DNA of 64,000 bases from Rouxiella sp. WC2420 (GTDB lineage Bacteria > Pseudomonadota > Gammaproteobacteria > Enterobacterales > Enterobacteriaceae). The stretch spans positions 4,216,001 through 4,280,000 of the forward strand of contig NZ_CP165628.1 of assembly GCF_041200025.1 (NCBI RefSeq), written 5' to 3'. The position numbers and the translations under genes are program-made. Under the pieces are notes generated by a model that saw only the letters and a program-made list of their open reading frames with translations, had not been told where the DNA came from and did no database searches. Shown piece by piece: positions 1 through 11,175 of this stretch (its first letter is position 1; the number at the start of each line of letters is the position of its first letter).

Positions 1-265
1 GTCCTTTTTTTAAGCCCACGCCATTAAGAACCTTTGATAGCTCTGCTGCGCTGGCATTGTTCAGGCTGACCTTTTCCTCCTCGGCGTTAGCTGTAGCCGC
101 TTCTTTTGCCGCTGGCGTAGCGGCTTTTTTGTCTTTGCTTACCGATTTTTCGACACTGGTCGAGGACGTAGTTTTAGCCGCGCTTTCAGTAGCAGCCTGC
201 ACGCTTAACGGCATAACTGCGAGTCCCAAAGCTAGTGTCAGTGTAGTGATTGATAGTTTTTTCAT
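1..265 (-). CDS. ybaV: ComEA/YbaV-family helix-hairpin-helix protein, 3' end outside window
   Basis: The reading frame starts at an ATG whose complement lies at 263-265 and runs off the left edge, so only about the first 88 residues are visible. It begins with a basic N-terminus and hydrophobic stretch ending near AQA-like residues (MKKLSITTLTLALG...VQAA), a Sec signal peptide. A low-complexity Ala/Lys/Ser linker follows, then VSLNNASAAELSKVLNGVG, which is the opening of a ComEA-type helix-hairpin-helix DNA-binding domain. In E. coli ybaV lies next to ppiD, as here. The protein is predicted to be periplasmic; its exact role is not established. Confidence 0.85.
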   Translation of the reverse strand, partial: MKKLSITTLTLALGLAVMPLSVQAATESAAKTTSSTSVEKSVSKDKKAATPAAKEAATANAEEEKVSLNNASAAELSKVLNGVGLKKG

Positions 266-348
266 GCTGTAATCCTCCGTGTTGTTGACAGCACGGACAG
301 AGTGTCGCAATGGGAATTGAATAACAAACGGCAGAAGTCAGAAATGGA

Positions 349-370
349 AAAGGCCGCGAAAGCGGCCTTT
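349..370 (-). terminator. Intrinsic terminator downstream of ppiD
   Basis: A 9-bp perfect stem (AAAGGCCGC / GCGGCCTTT) with a GAAA loop lies about 45 bp past the ppiD stop. On the minus strand it is followed by a short T-rich stretch. Confidence 0.7.
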
Positions 371-416
371 AGGTATTGCAGAGTGTTGCACTCAGGCTCC
401 GTGAAGCCTCGCAAAT

Positions 417-2297
417 TTACTGATTCTGCGCGGCAGCACCATACTTCACTTTTGCCTGATGGCGCAGACTAGCTAACAGCGCATCAAAGGTATTGTTGGA
501 AGAAGTCTGTTGCAACTGCTGAGCAAATTGACTGGCTTCAGCATCAGGTAATTTGCCCTGAGTGACTGCCGTCAACTTAATCAGAACCGTATTGCCATTG
601 TTGTCCTGAGAAATTCCGTAGCTTGGTTTGTCTGCAGTCGCCTGTGGCAATGCATAAACATTTTGCTCGAAATCTGACGGCTGGGCAGTACGCTGTACTT
701 TTTGTACGCCGCCGAAACTGACACCGGCGGCTTTCAGTGCATCATCGCCTTTGCCTTCTTTCAGTGCCACCAACAATTTTTGCGCATCGATACGAGCCTG
801 ATCGGCTGCTTTCTGGCGTTTCACCAAGGTCGCTACCTGATCTTTCACTTCGGCGAATGGCTTGATACCGGCCGCTTTATGAGAGTCAACGCGAACAACG
901 AAGGCACGGTCACCATCAACGGTAATGACGTCGGAATTGCTGCCTGGCGCGTTGTCATGGCCGAGCAGTGAACCGTCAAATAGCACCTGATCTACTGGCT
1001 TGAAGTTAATAGCTGCAGGGATATTCTGCTGAGTAAACCAGTCGGTATGCGCAGCCTGAGTTCCGGCGGCTTTCTCGGCAGATGCCAGAGATTCGTTGTC
1101 GTTGCTCGCAGCATCGCTAACTTTCTGCTGAAGTGCATAGTAAGCATCCAGCGCTTTCTCTTGCTTGAGCTTGTCTACAATACCGTCGTGCACCTGAGCC
1201 AGCGGTTTTACCTGCTCTGGCACGATATCAACCAGACGCAGAATGAAGTAACCGCTGTCGGATTTAATTACACCGGAGGTCTGGCCTTTGGTGGTCAAGT
1301 TAGCGCTTTTGAATTCTGGCAGCGTGGTTTCTGGCTCCATCCAACCCAAATCACCGCCCTTCTTGCCACTAAGGGTATCGATAGACTTTGTTTTTGCCAG
1401 CTCGGCAAAATCCGCACCACTTTTCAGCTGAGTGTCGATAGCCTGGGCATCGGCCTGATCTTTAGCCACAATAACGCTGTAACGACGGCGTTCCGGCTGG
1501 CCAAATTCGCTTTTATGCTGGTCATAGTAAGCCTCGACATCCGCATCGGTGACCTGAATTTTGCCCTGCATCGCTGCCGCATCCATTTCGATGTAGCTAA
1601 CTTTCATTTGTTCTGGAGCAACAAACTGCTCTTTGTGCTGGTCGTAGAAAGCCTGTAATTCGCTGTCGCTCGCCTGCTGTTTGGCAGCGAGAGTGTCAGT
1701 GTCGAAAGTTGCAGTGTGGACATCGCGCTCCTGCAGCACCAGCTCGGCCATGGATTTGGTTTCAACCGGCAGCACGAAATCAGAATCGCCATAAGCCTGA
1801 GCTAACTGTTGGCTGACCAGCTGCTTCTTCATCAGCTGTGCGAAGTTATCCGCGGTATAACCCATACCCTGCACGGTTTGCAGATATTTGGCATTATCAA
1901 AACGATTGTTGGTCTGGAACTGAGGAGTGGCCAGAATCGCATCTTTGATTTGCTGATCACTCACGGTCACGCCCAATTTTTGTGAGTACTGCTCGAGAAG
2001 AGTGACGTCAATCAGGTTGTTAAGTGACTGCTGACGCAGTTGCTGCATGTAACCTTCGCTACCGGCTAGCGCAGCGAACTGGTCACCAAGCTGCTGCTGC
2101 AAACGGCTGCGCTGATTCTGAACCGCGTCGTCAAGCTGTGCACGGCTGATTTCCTGGCCGTTTACTTTCGCCGCATAGTCGCTAGACCCTCCGATTAAGT
2201 AATTGCCAACACCGGTCAAAACAAAAGATAAAACGATCAGACCAAGAATGATTTTGAGCACGACGTGATTAGCTGCCGCGCGTAAGTTGTCCATCAT
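417..2297 (-). CDS. ppiD: Peptidylprolyl isomerase-like periplasmic chaperone PpiD
   Basis: This 626-residue protein is an inner-membrane-anchored periplasmic chaperone that helps newly exported outer-membrane and periplasmic proteins fold near the Sec translocon. A single membrane segment lies at about residues 12-34 (VVLKIILGLIVLSFVLTG), followed by a SurA-like N-terminal domain and a central parvulin-type domain around residues 225-360 (ADFAELAKTKSIDTLSGKKG is the typical parvulin signature). The length is close to the 623 residues of E. coli PpiD. It is transcribed alone, downstream of hupB, with its own terminator. Confidence 0.97.
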   Translation of the reverse strand: MMDNLRAAANHVVLKIILGLIVLSFVLTGVGNYLIGGSSDYAAKVNGQEISRAQLDDAVQNQRSRLQQQLGDQFAALAGSEGYMQQLRQQSLNNLIDVTLLEQYSQKLGVTVSDQQIKDAILATPQFQTNNRFDNAKYLQTVQGMGYTADNFAQLMKKQLVSQQLAQAYGDSDFVLPVETKSMAELVLQERDVHTATFDTDTLAAKQQASDSELQAFYDQHKEQFVAPEQMKVSYIEMDAAAMQGKIQVTDADVEAYYDQHKSEFGQPERRRYSVIVAKDQADAQAIDTQLKSGADFAELAKTKSIDTLSGKKGGDLGWMEPETTLPEFKSANLTTKGQTSGVIKSDSGYFILRLVDIVPEQVKPLAQVHDGIVDKLKQEKALDAYYALQQKVSDAASNDNESLASAEKAAGTQAAHTDWFTQQNIPAAINFKPVDQVLFDGSLLGHDNAPGSNSDVITVDGDRAFVVRVDSHKAAGIKPFAEVKDQVATLVKRQKAADQARIDAQKLLVALKEGKGDDALKAAGVSFGGVQKVQRTAQPSDFEQNVYALPQATADKPSYGISQDNNGNTVLIKLTAVTQGKLPDAEASQFAQQLQQTSSNNTFDALLASLRHQAKVKYGAAAQNQ

Positions 2298-2500
2298 AGT
2301 GAAGCAACACTCCGCTGTATTTGGGGTTTAAAACTTGGGCTGCGTGGATGATACCAACGATCCCTGTGACACCCTTCAGGGTGTTGCACAATAAACTGCG
2401 TGTTTACACTGACACTTCGTTTCGAGTGGTGTTCAAAAGAATCACTGTTAACAGGCAATGTCTAAAACATGAGCCACTCTGCGTGCTGGCTCGCAAAAGT

Positions 2501-2526
2501 AAAAAAAGCGCATCTCCAAGATGCGC
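2501..2526 (-). terminator. Intrinsic terminator of hupB
   Basis: The minus strand carries an 8-bp stem (GCGCATCT / AGATGCGC), a TGG loop and then seven T residues, 50 bp past the hupB stop. Confidence 0.9.
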
Positions 2527-2574
2527 CTTATATATTACCTTACCAACCCTGTGACGTCAGGTTATTGTTAGTAA

Positions 2575-2850
2575 TTATCCGTTTACCGCATCTTTCAAAG
2601 ATTTACCTGCGCGGAAGCCAGGTACTTTGGCAGCCGGAATACTGATTTCTTTACCGGTTTGCGGGTTACGGCCAGTGCGAGCAGAGCGCTCACGAACTGC
2701 AAAAGTACCGAATCCTACCAGTGCAACTTCTTCCCCGGCTTTCAGAGAATCAGTTACCGATGCAAGCACCGCGTCCAGCACACGTCCAGCGGCCGCTTTA
2801 GAAATATCCGCACCGGCTGCAATTTTGTCGATCAGTTGTGACTTATTCAC
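2575..2850 (-). CDS. hupB: DNA-binding protein HU subunit beta
   Basis: HU is the small histone-like nucleoid protein that bends DNA as a dimer. The 91-residue protein begins [20 protein letters not shown] and contains the beta-arm signature [10 protein letters not shown] near residues 60-70; the usual length is 90. It sits between lon and ppiD as in E. coli. The terminators on both sides mark it as a single-gene unit. Codon use and sequence conservation match a highly expressed gene. Confidence 0.98.
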   Translation of the reverse strand: MNKSQLIDKIAAGADISKAAAGRVLDAVLASVTDSLKAGEEVALVGFGTFAVRERSARTGRNPQTGKEISIPAAKVPGFRAGKSLKDAVNG

Positions 2851-2998
2851 GTTTTCATCCCCTCTTAAAATTCTATCGTCACGCCGAAATTTCCCTACGG
2901 ACGTGACAGCGCAGCTGTTATATCAAGCTTGTCAGGGGTATGCAAGCTACCCAGAAACCGTTGCCCCCGTCTGACATGGCTTACTAACTTAACGGCAC

Positions 2999-3034
2999 AA
3001 AAAAAAGCTGGCAAGTAGGAATTCACTTGCCAGC
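2999..3034 (-). terminator. Intrinsic terminator of lon
   Basis: A 10-bp perfect stem (GCTGGCAAGT / ACTTGCCAGC) followed on the minus strand by eight T residues lies about 35 bp past the lon stop. Confidence 0.93.
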
Positions 3035-3067
3035 CTCAGTTTTACTTACACTTTATGCATCAGGTCA

Positions 3068-5422
3068 CTATTTCGCAGCGACAGGCAGTGCACCAAACGC
3101 TGGATTTTGCAGCGCAAAGTTCAATACGTCATCGATACGCTTGACCGGATGAATCTCCAGATCTGCTAATACGTTGTCTGGGATCTCTTCCAGATCGCGT
3201 TTGTTATCGTCCGGGATCAACACCACTTTGATACCACCGCGATGTGCGGCCAACAGTTTTTCTTTCAGGCCACCGATTGGCAATACCAAACCACGCAAGG
3301 TTATCTCGCCAGTCATTGCAACATCGGCACGCACCGGGTTACCGGTCAGGCAAGAAACCAGCGCGGTACACATTGCAATACCGGCACTTGGACCATCTTT
3401 CGGCGTCGCCCCTTCTGGTACGTGAACGTGAATATCACGTTTTTCGTAGAAGTCAGGGTTAATACCCAGCTTGTCGGCACGCGCGCGAACCACTGTCAAG
3501 GCAGCCTGAATCGACTCTTGCATCACTTCACCCAATGAACCGGTGTAGGTCAGCTTGCCTTTGCCCGGAACACAGGCGGTTTCAATGGTCAGTAACTCGC
3601 CGCCCACTTCGGTCCACGCCAGGCCAGTGACCTGTCCTACGCGGTTTTCAGTGTCAGCACGGCCGTAATCAACCTTCTGCACGCCCAGATAGTCTTTAAG
3701 GTTATCGCCATTAATGACAATGTGCTTCAGGGTCTTGTCCAGCAGCAGTTGTTTAACTGCTTTGCGGCACAGCTTGGAAATTTCACGCTCCAGGCTACGC
3801 ACGCCGGCTTCACGGGTGTAGAAGCGAATAATGCCGATAATCGCGCTGTCTTCAACCGTCAGCTCGTTTTTCTTCAACGCGTTACGCTCGATCTGTTTCG
3901 GCAACAGGTGCTGTTTGGCAATGTTCAGCTTTTCGTCTTCGGTGTAGCCCGACAAACGAATGACTTCCATACGGTCAAGCAGCGGTGCCGGTATGTTCAT
4001 CGAGTTAGAGGTCGCGACAAACATCACGTCTGACAAATCGTAGTCGACTTCCAGATAGTGGTCGTTAAAGGCCACGTTCTGTTCTGGATCAAGTACTTCC
4101 AGTAAAGCCGATGCCGGATCGCCACGCATGTCGGAAGACATTTTGTCGATTTCATCAAGCAGGAACAGTGGGTTCTTAACGCCAACTTTCGCCATTTTCT
4201 GGATCAGTTTGCCTGGCATAGAACCGATATAGGTACGACGGTGACCGCGAATTTCCGCTTCGTCACGCACGCCACCCAGTGCCATACGCACATATTCACG
4301 ACCGGTTGCGCGAGCAATGGACTGCCCCAGAGAGGTTTTACCCACACCCGGAGGCCCTACCAGACAAAGGATCGGCCCTTTGATTTTGCTGACGCGCGTC
4401 TGCACTGCGAGGTACTCGAGGATACGGTCTTTCACCCGCTCCAGACCAAAGTGGTCGGTATCCAGTACCTCCTGCGCCTTACGCAGGTCTTTTTTCACTT
4501 TACTGCGCGCGTTCCATGGCACCTGAAGCATCCAGTCGATGTAACCACGGACTACTGTGGCTTCGGCGGACATTGGTGACATCATTTTCAGCTTTTGCAG
4601 CTCGGCTTCTGTTTTTTCACGCGCGTCTTTTGGCATTTTTGCCGCATCGATTTTGCGTTTCAGCGCTTCATGCTCGTCGGGCGCGTCGTCCATCTCGCCC
4701 AACTCTTTCTGAATAGCTTTCATTTGCTCATTCAGATAGTACTCGCGCTGGCTTTTTTCCATCTGTTTTTTGACGCGATTGCGGATACGTTTCTCAACCT
4801 GTAACAGGTCGATTTCCGATTCCATCATCGCCATCAGGTATTCCAGACGTTCGGTAATATCGAACATCTCGAGCACCGACTGTTTGTCGACCAGCTTCAA
4901 TGGCATATGCGCAGCGATAGTATCCGCCAGGCGTGCCGCGTCTTCGATGCTGTTCAGTGAAGTCAGGACTTCCGGCGGGATTTTTTTGTTCAGCTTGATA
5001 TAACCTTCAAACTGATTAATAGCCGTACGTACCAGAACTTCCTGCTCACGCTCGTCAACAGCTGGCGATTCCAGGTATTCGGCCTGGGCAGCAAAGTGTT
5101 CACCGCTGTCGGACAGTGTCGTGATGCGGGCGCGCTGTAAACCTTCAACCAGAACTTTGACGGTTCCATCTGGAAGTTTAAGCATCTGTAAAATAGAGGC
5201 TACGGTGCCCACTGAGAACAAATCGTTGATACCAGGCTCATCCGTCGAGGCCTCTTTTTGCGCAACGAGCATGATTTTTTTATCATTGTCCATTGCCGCT
5301 TCAAGACAGCGAATCGATTTCTCCCGGCCAACGAACAGCGGGATCACCATGTGCGGATAAACCACCACATCGCGCAGAGGCAATACGGGGATTTCTATGC
5401 GTTCGGAACGCTCAGGGTTCAT
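3068..5422 (-). CDS. lon: ATP-dependent protease Lon
   Basis: Lon is the cytoplasmic hexameric AAA+ serine protease that degrades misfolded proteins and regulators such as SulA. The 784 residues equal the E. coli length. Domains in order: N-terminal substrate-binding LAN domain (about 10-200), coiled-coil helices, AAA+ module with Walker [10 protein letters not shown] (about 356-364) and Walker [10 protein letters not shown], and a C-terminal protease domain with the catalytic serine in [12 protein letters not shown] (about 679) and the partner lysine in GLKEKLLAA. The start ATG follows a sigma-32 type promoter at 5509-5538. It lies downstream of clpX but has its own promoter and terminator. 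Confidence 0.98.
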   Translation of the reverse strand: MNPERSERIEIPVLPLRDVVVYPHMVIPLFVGREKSIRCLEAAMDNDKKIMLVAQKEASTDEPGINDLFSVGTVASILQMLKLPDGTVKVLVEGLQRARITTLSDSGEHFAAQAEYLESPAVDEREQEVLVRTAINQFEGYIKLNKKIPPEVLTSLNSIEDAARLADTIAAHMPLKLVDKQSVLEMFDITERLEYLMAMMESEIDLLQVEKRIRNRVKKQMEKSQREYYLNEQMKAIQKELGEMDDAPDEHEALKRKIDAAKMPKDAREKTEAELQKLKMMSPMSAEATVVRGYIDWMLQVPWNARSKVKKDLRKAQEVLDTDHFGLERVKDRILEYLAVQTRVSKIKGPILCLVGPPGVGKTSLGQSIARATGREYVRMALGGVRDEAEIRGHRRTYIGSMPGKLIQKMAKVGVKNPLFLLDEIDKMSSDMRGDPASALLEVLDPEQNVAFNDHYLEVDYDLSDVMFVATSNSMNIPAPLLDRMEVIRLSGYTEDEKLNIAKQHLLPKQIERNALKKNELTVEDSAIIGIIRFYTREAGVRSLEREISKLCRKAVKQLLLDKTLKHIVINGDNLKDYLGVQKVDYGRADTENRVGQVTGLAWTEVGGELLTIETACVPGKGKLTYTGSLGEVMQESIQAALTVVRARADKLGINPDFYEKRDIHVHVPEGATPKDGPSAGIAMCTALVSCLTGNPVRADVAMTGEITLRGLVLPIGGLKEKLLAAHRGGIKVVLIPDDNKRDLEEIPDNVLADLEIHPVKRIDDVLNFALQNPAFGALPVAAK

Positions 5423-5508
5423 AGAGCTCTCTCTTAGTTTAGCTTCCGCCAGGTTAAGGAAATCTCGTGAAACACGAGTCAGCGGGTTTCAGCAAGTAGT
5501 TAACTGAG

Positions 5509-5538
5509 TATATGGGGATGAATATCTGACATTCAACG
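5509..5538 (-). promoter_or_regulatory. Sigma-32 (heat-shock) promoter of lon
   Basis: Read on the minus strand, TTGAAT (complement of 5531-5536) is followed after 13 bases by CCCCATATA (complement of 5509-5517). This matches the sigma-32 consensus CTTGAAA - 13 to 17 - CCCCATNT and the known heat-shock promoter of E. coli lon. It lies about 90 bp before the lon start. Confidence 0.85.
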
Positions 5539-5552
5539 ACAAGAATGCGAGG

Positions 5553-5583
5553 AAAAAAAAATGGGGGAAAAAATCCCCCATTT
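5553..5583 (-). terminator. Intrinsic terminator of clpX
   Basis: Minus strand reads AAATGGGGG, an AT loop, CCCCCATTT and then a run of T residues, about 30 bp past the clpX stop. Confidence 0.9.
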
Positions 5584-5612
5584 CTCCACTAAACGTCTGT
5601 AAAGCTGGCTAT

Positions 5613-6887
<1,275 letters not shown>

Positions 6888-7033
6888 CAGTAAACCTCTT
6901 CTTTAATCTTTGTCCCGCGGACAACTCACGGCGGTACGACCATTTAACCCAACAGACATGTCACTAACTGACGCACACATGCTGATGTCTATTGAACAAT
7001 TCACTCATAGATTGTGCCTTGGGTAAAGCATTG

Positions 7034-7053
7034 GGCGGCGATTTATCGCCGCC
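7034..7053. other. Hairpin in the clpP-clpX intercistronic region
   Basis: GGCGGCGA / TCGCCGCC form a perfect 8-bp GC-rich stem with a four-base loop about 60 bp past the clpP stop. No T-run follows on the minus strand, so it is more likely an mRNA-processing or partial termination structure than a full terminator. Confidence 0.5.
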
Positions 7054-7112
7054 GCACAAAAACGTCGGTATGAGTTTAACTATAGACCATCGCGCCAGCA
7101 GAAAATTGCCTG

Positions 7113-7742
7113 TTAGAGTTCGCCGCGATGAGTCATTACTTTATCCACTAAGCCATACTCTACAGCTTCACTGGCTGACAGGAAACGATCTCGCTCAGTG
7201 TCACGCTCTATTTCTTCAAGAGATTTGCCCGTATGTTGCGCCATCAGCGTGTTCATGCGGTTTTTCACTTTCAGGATTTCTCTGGCGTGAATGTCGATAT
7301 CGGTTGCCTGGCCCTGGAAACCGCCCAGCGGCTGGTGAATCATCACGCGTGAGTTTGGCAGCGCGTAACGTTTGCCTTTAGCACCGGCTGTCAGCAGGAA
7401 TGAGCCCATTGAACAGGCCTGGCCCATACAAATAGTGCTGACATCAGGCTTGATGAACTGCATGGTGTCATAGATTGACATCCCTGCGGTGATCACACCG
7501 CCCGGAGAGTTGATATAAAGATAGATATCTTTCTCTGGGTTTTCGGCTTCCAGAAACAGCATCTGGGCCACAATCAGGTTAGCCATATGGTCTTCAACCT
7601 GGCCAGTCAGGAAGATGATACGTTCCTTTAACAGGCGGGAAAAAATATCGTAAGAGCGCTCACCGCGTGAAGTCTGCTCTACAACCATCGGTACTAGGGC
7701 CATGTTTGGCGCAAATTGTTCTCTTTCACCACTGTATGACAT
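7113..7742 (-). CDS. clpP: ATP-dependent Clp protease proteolytic subunit ClpP
   Basis: ClpP forms the tetradecameric serine-protease chamber that degrades proteins unfolded by ClpX or ClpA. The protein has 209 residues (E. coli 207) including the short propeptide [14 protein letters not shown]. The catalytic triad is visible: Ser111 in GQACSMG, His136 in MIHQPLGG, and an Asp in the ERDTERDRF region. It is the first gene of clpP-clpX and is preceded by a clear sigma-32 promoter at 7902-7929. Confidence 0.98.
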   Translation of the reverse strand: MSYSGEREQFAPNMALVPMVVEQTSRGERSYDIFSRLLKERIIFLTGQVEDHMANLIVAQMLFLEAENPEKDIYLYINSPGGVITAGMSIYDTMQFIKPDVSTICMGQACSMGSFLLTAGAKGKRYALPNSRVMIHQPLGGFQGQATDIDIHAREILKVKNRMNTLMAQHTGKSLEEIERDTERDRFLSASEAVEYGLVDKVMTHRGEL

Positions 7743-7901
7743 AACCGTCTCCTAATAGAATTCTCTTTAGCGCGAGTTGAAACCGATTCTACTTGAGATA
7801 AGCGATGATGACTATGCTCAAGCGGACAAGTCGCCACATACACGGCTGACGGTGGTTATCAGTCAGAAGCTAACAGCAAAGTTACCCTTGTAGCACTAGA
7901 C

Positions 7902-7929
7902 AATTGGGGAGAGAGCGCAAGATTTCAAG
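7902..7929 (-). promoter_or_regulatory. Sigma-32 (heat-shock) promoter of clpP-clpX
   Basis: On the minus strand CTTGAAA (complement of 7923-7929) is separated by 13 bases from CCCCAATT (complement of 7902-7909). This is an almost perfect sigma-32 promoter. clpP-clpX is known to belong to the heat-shock regulon in E. coli. Confidence 0.88.
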
Positions 7930-8100
7930 CCTTGCGACGAATTCTTTTGCTTACCTTAACCATTAAGTCAGCAAATAGCTCACTTATTGTACTGACCGGC
8001 TTTTTTCGGTTATCACTCTGATAAATATAGCGCAACGTCCCTTAAATATAGAGCAGTCACTATCTAAAAAACCAGTCCAAAGCCAGAATAGGCAAAATAA

Positions 8101-8130
8101 AAAAGCCCGTAGCGCAAACTACGGGCTTTT
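8101..8130 (-). terminator. Intrinsic terminator of tig
   Basis: AAAAGCCCGTAG / CTACGGGCTTTT form a 12-bp perfect stem with a six-base loop, about 50 bp past the tig stop, with further A/T-rich flanks. It could work in both directions. Confidence 0.9.
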
Positions 8131-8182
8131 AAGACCTTACCCGGCTGGCTCATTAAGAACCAGCGGATAACTCCCAGAACAA

Positions 8183-9487
8183 TTAAGCCTGAGTGGTCTG
8201 GTTCATCAGCTCGGTAAAGGTCGTGGCTTTTTCAGTCACTTTTGCTTTGGACAGCAGGGTTTCGACGGCTTGTTCTTCCAGCGCGACGTTACGCATGTTG
8301 TTCATCAGCTCTTTATTTTTGCTGTAGAACTCAACAACTTCTGATGGATCTTCGTAAGCGGAAGCCATTTCTTCGATCAGCGCTTTAACGCGATCTTCGT
8401 CAGCTTTCAGTTCGTGCTGGCTGATAACTTCGCCCAGCAACAGACCAACAACAACGCGACGCTTGGCTTGCTCTTCGAACAGCTCGCGTGGCAGTTCCAG
8501 GGCTTGCTTCTCGTTGCCACCGAAACGCTGTGCAGCCTGCTGACGCAGAACGTCAACTTCGCTGTCGATCAGGGCAGCTGGCACGTCGATTTCGTTAGCT
8601 TTAACCAAGCCTTCGATGGCCTGAGTCTTGATACGGTTACGCACCGCGCCTTTCAGCTCACGGTCCATATTTTTACGCACTTCAGCACGCAGACCGTCTA
8701 CAGAACCATCAGCCACGCCGAAACGTTTGATGAATTCTTCAGTCAGTTCTGGCAGAACGCGGGTTTCAACTTTCTTCAGAACGATAGCGAACCTGGCTTC
8801 TTTACCTTTCAGGTTTTCAGCGTGGTAATCTTCCGGGAAGTTTACGTCGATGGTGAATTCTTCACCGGCTTTGTGACCGACCAGACCTTCTTCGAAGCCT
8901 GGGATCATGCGGCCCTGGCCCATAGCCAGTACGAAATCAGAGGCTTTGCCGCCTTCGAATTCTTCACCGTCGATAGAACCAGAGAAATCAACAGTCACGC
9001 GATCTTCAGCTTCAACAGCAGCTTCAGAGTCTTTCCAGTCAGCCTGTTGCTTGCGCAGGGTTTCCAGCATGGTGTCAACATCTGCTTCGTTAACTTCAAC
9101 AACCGGTTTTTCTACTTCGATGTTTTCCAGATCTTTCAGTTCTACTTCTGGGTAAACTTCGAATTCAACGGTGAAGTTAAAATCTTCGCCCTGCTTGTAT
9201 TCGCCTGGAACATAGTTCGGCGCGCCAGCTGGGTTGATTTTTTCTTTGATAATCGCATCAACAAAGCTGCGTTGCATCATATCGCCCAACACGTCCTGGC
9301 GAACGCTTGCGCCGTAACGCTGTTCGATAACGTTGTGTGGAACTTTGCCCTTACGGAAGCCGTCGATACGTACAGTTTTAGACGCTTTTGCCAGCTCGCT
9401 TTTTACTGCTTTTTCAATGCTTTCAGCAGGAACAGTAATAGCGATACGGCGACCAAGGCCTTGAGTGGTTTCAACAGAAACTTGCAT
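8183..9487 (-). CDS. tig: Trigger factor, ribosome-associated chaperone and peptidylprolyl isomerase
   Basis: Trigger factor binds the ribosome exit tunnel and is the first chaperone to meet nascent chains. The 434 residues (E. coli 432) show the N-terminal ribosome-binding domain with the signature GFRKGKVP at about residues 43-50, a central FKBP-type PPIase domain (about 150-245, [17 protein letters not shown]...), and a helical C-terminal chaperone domain. It lies upstream of clpP as in E. coli and ends at a strong terminator. Confidence 0.98.
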   Translation of the reverse strand: MQVSVETTQGLGRRIAITVPAESIEKAVKSELAKASKTVRIDGFRKGKVPHNVIEQRYGASVRQDVLGDMMQRSFVDAIIKEKINPAGAPNYVPGEYKQGEDFNFTVEFEVYPEVELKDLENIEVEKPVVEVNEADVDTMLETLRKQQADWKDSEAAVEAEDRVTVDFSGSIDGEEFEGGKASDFVLAMGQGRMIPGFEEGLVGHKAGEEFTIDVNFPEDYHAENLKGKEARFAIVLKKVETRVLPELTEEFIKRFGVADGSVDGLRAEVRKNMDRELKGAVRNRIKTQAIEGLVKANEIDVPAALIDSEVDVLRQQAAQRFGGNEKQALELPRELFEEQAKRRVVVGLLLGEVISQHELKADEDRVKALIEEMASAYEDPSEVVEFYSKNKELMNNMRNVALEEQAVETLLSKAKVTEKATTFTELMNQTTQA

Positions 9488-9810
9488 CTTGTTACCTCAA
9501 AAAAATCAAAGTGCTCGGTCAACCCCGAACCGGGATGCACTGCACTAAGCAGATCCCTGGCTCAGTGTTCGAGGAAGTCCCGAAACCATTCCGGAAAAAT
9601 AAGACGCGACATTATAGCGGCGCAACGGCGGCACGTCGAGGATGCGTGTCTTGAAATCAAAAAAACGCGACATCATCGCCTTTAAAACAAAAACGGCCCG
9701 CAGGCCGTTTCAAAATTCGCTTCTACTAATACAGCAACTCGGGGGGAAAGTTCCAGAGATACCGTCGATTAATAGCGATTTAGGGTGATTTTTGCAGAAA
9801 GATCTCTGTT
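9488..9810. other. bolA-tig intergenic region
   Basis: The 323 bp hold the bolA terminator (9691-9710) and the leader and promoter zone of tig. I see no gene in it and no promoter strong enough to name. Confidence 0.6.
9691..9710 (-). terminator. Intrinsic terminator of bolA
   Basis: AAACGGCC / GGCCGTTT with a CGCA loop is followed on the minus strand by TTTTTGTTTT, about 100 bp past the bolA stop. Confidence 0.8.
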
Positions 9811-10131
9811 TTATGCAAGAGTTCCTGCACCACGGCACGGCGGAGATGCCGGAACCGTATCCTGTAACCCTTCCCATTCCTTAAGCGTGTAAGTGTGCAA
9901 TGCCAGAGCGTGCACGCTTCCTGCCAATTCTTCTGACAGCATAGAATAAATTGAGCGGTGACGTTGTAAAAAACGCTCGCCTACAAACTTATCGCTTACC
10001 AACACCACCTTGAAATGGCTCTCTGACCCAGCAGGCACGTTGTGGCGATAACTTTCGTCTGTGACATCCAGATGCGTGGGTTCAAACGCAGCTGCCAACT
10101 TTGCTTCTATTTGCTCGCGAATCATAGCCAT
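9811..10131 (-). CDS. bolA: BolA family transcriptional regulator / Fe-S cluster-linked protein
   Basis: BolA is a small stationary-phase protein affecting cell shape and, with monothiol glutaredoxin, Fe-S handling. The 106 residues (E. coli 105) show the class II KH-like BolA fold with the conserved motifs [20 protein letters not shown] and HALALHTYT, including the conserved histidine. It is divergently transcribed from yajG and ends with its own terminator. Confidence 0.96.
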   Translation of the reverse strand: MAMIREQIEAKLAAAFEPTHLDVTDESYRHNVPAGSESHFKVVLVSDKFVGERFLQRHRSIYSMLSEELAGSVHALALHTYTLKEWEGLQDTVPASPPCRGAGTLA

Positions 10132-10434
10132 CTCCTTAAAAACACGTTTTACAGAGAACTGCGCCCAACTATTTCGCCGTCTTACCTTAAATAGTAGGCG
10201 GTTTTCTGTTTTATTCTTTCTTTCAAAAAGAAAATATTACTTATGTGAACAAAAAGGTAGTTTGAGACACAATTTAGTACGCCATAGGGCTAATTTTTTG
10301 CTTCTCCGCGATAAATTCATCGTTTTAGCGGTCCAATCTCATGGCAAGCCGAATATCCGCAATGCTATGATGCTGCCCATTCTACAATCAAAAAACGTCA
10401 AATCCTGACTTTGAAAAGATGGAAAATTGAGAAC
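10132..10434. other. Divergent bolA-yajG promoter region
   Basis: About 303 bp separate the two divergent genes. The sequence is AT-rich in its centre. A TATGAT hexamer at 10366-10371 could be the yajG -10 element, but no good -35 is seen. No gene is supported here. Confidence 0.45.
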
Positions 10435-11019
10435 ATGAATATGTTGAAAAAAATCCTTTTCCCTGCACTGGCACTCTTTATGCTTGCAGGCTGTGCTACC
10501 AGCAGCAACACCCTGAACATTTCGCCTAAAATCGCCTTGCCTACACAGGACCCATCCCTGATGGGCGTGACCATTAGCATCAATGGTGCCGACGTGCGTC
10601 AGGACAAAGCGCTGGCCAAAGTTAATCGCGACGGACAACTGGTCTCACTGACCCCTTCTCGTGACATGCGTTTCCTGCTGCAAGAAGCGCTGGAAAAACA
10701 GATGACCGCTCGCGGCTATATGATTGGTCCTGACGGCGCCGTTGACTTGCAAATCGTGGTTAACAAACTGTATGCCGACGTCCAGGAAGGCAACCTGCGT
10801 TACAACATCACCACCAAAGCCGATATCTCTATCATCGCTACTGCGAAAAACGGCAACAAGCAGGTCAAGAACTACAACACCAGTTATAACGTTCAGGGCG
10901 CATTCACCGCGACCGATTCCAAAATCACCAACGTAGTCAATACTGCGCTGGGTGACGTTATCTCTGATATGGCACAGGACACCAGCGTGAGCGACTTTAT
11001 CAAGGCGAACTCACACTAA
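10435..11019 (+). CDS. yajG: YajG family outer-membrane lipoprotein
   Basis: The 194-residue protein begins MNMLKKILFPALALFMLAGC, a lipoprotein signal peptide with lipobox LAGC. I chose the ATG at 10435 over an upstream TTG because it gives a normal signal peptide and the E. coli-like length (192). The rest is one periplasmic domain. YajG is a conserved lipoprotein of unknown function always found beside ampG; in E. coli it precedes ampG in an operon. A hairpin just after the gene (11030-11057) lies between the two. Confidence 0.93.
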   Translation: MNMLKKILFPALALFMLAGCATSSNTLNISPKIALPTQDPSLMGVTISINGADVRQDKALAKVNRDGQLVSLTPSRDMRFLLQEALEKQMTARGYMIGPDGAVDLQIVVNKLYADVQEGNLRYNITTKADISIIATAKNGNKQVKNYNTSYNVQGAFTATDSKITNVVNTALGDVISDMAQDTSVSDFIKANSH

Positions 11020-11029
11020 TCCCTGCCCG

Positions 11030-11057
11030 CTTCTGCCCGGCAACTGTCGGGCAGAAG
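11030..11057 (+). terminator. Hairpin between yajG and ampG
   Basis: CTTCTGCCCG / CGGGCAGAAG form a perfect 10-bp stem 10 bp past the yajG stop. The following ACTTTGATTTT is only weakly T-rich, so it may be a partial terminator (attenuator) before ampG. Confidence 0.6.
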
Positions 11058-11175
11058 ACTTTGATTTTACGGTTCCCTTTGGCATTCCCCATCGATTCCC
11101 TCCTTTATTATCCGCGTTTATCCTTTATCATGCCCTTGAGCCCCCTTTTCAACGGCCTGCGGGAATACGGATGCC

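Larger units (their letters stand above)
7743..8182. other. tig-clpP intergenic region
   Basis: This 440-bp stretch has no credible gene. It holds the tig terminator (8101-8130) and the clpP heat-shock promoter (7902-7929). The remaining 170 bp before clpP would be a long 5' untranslated leader. Confidence 0.7.

Noticed and set aside
702-1658. Two open frames opposite ppiD
   Set aside because: Antisense to a well-supported gene and without recognisable domains.
2321-2554. 77-codon frame between hupB and ppiD
   Set aside because: It covers the hupB terminator hairpin and ppiD leader, has no ribosome site and an unlikely composition.
8414-9685. Long open frame (423 codons) opposite tig
   Set aside because: It is antisense to trigger factor, Phe-rich with no family features, and arises from the codon bias of the real gene.
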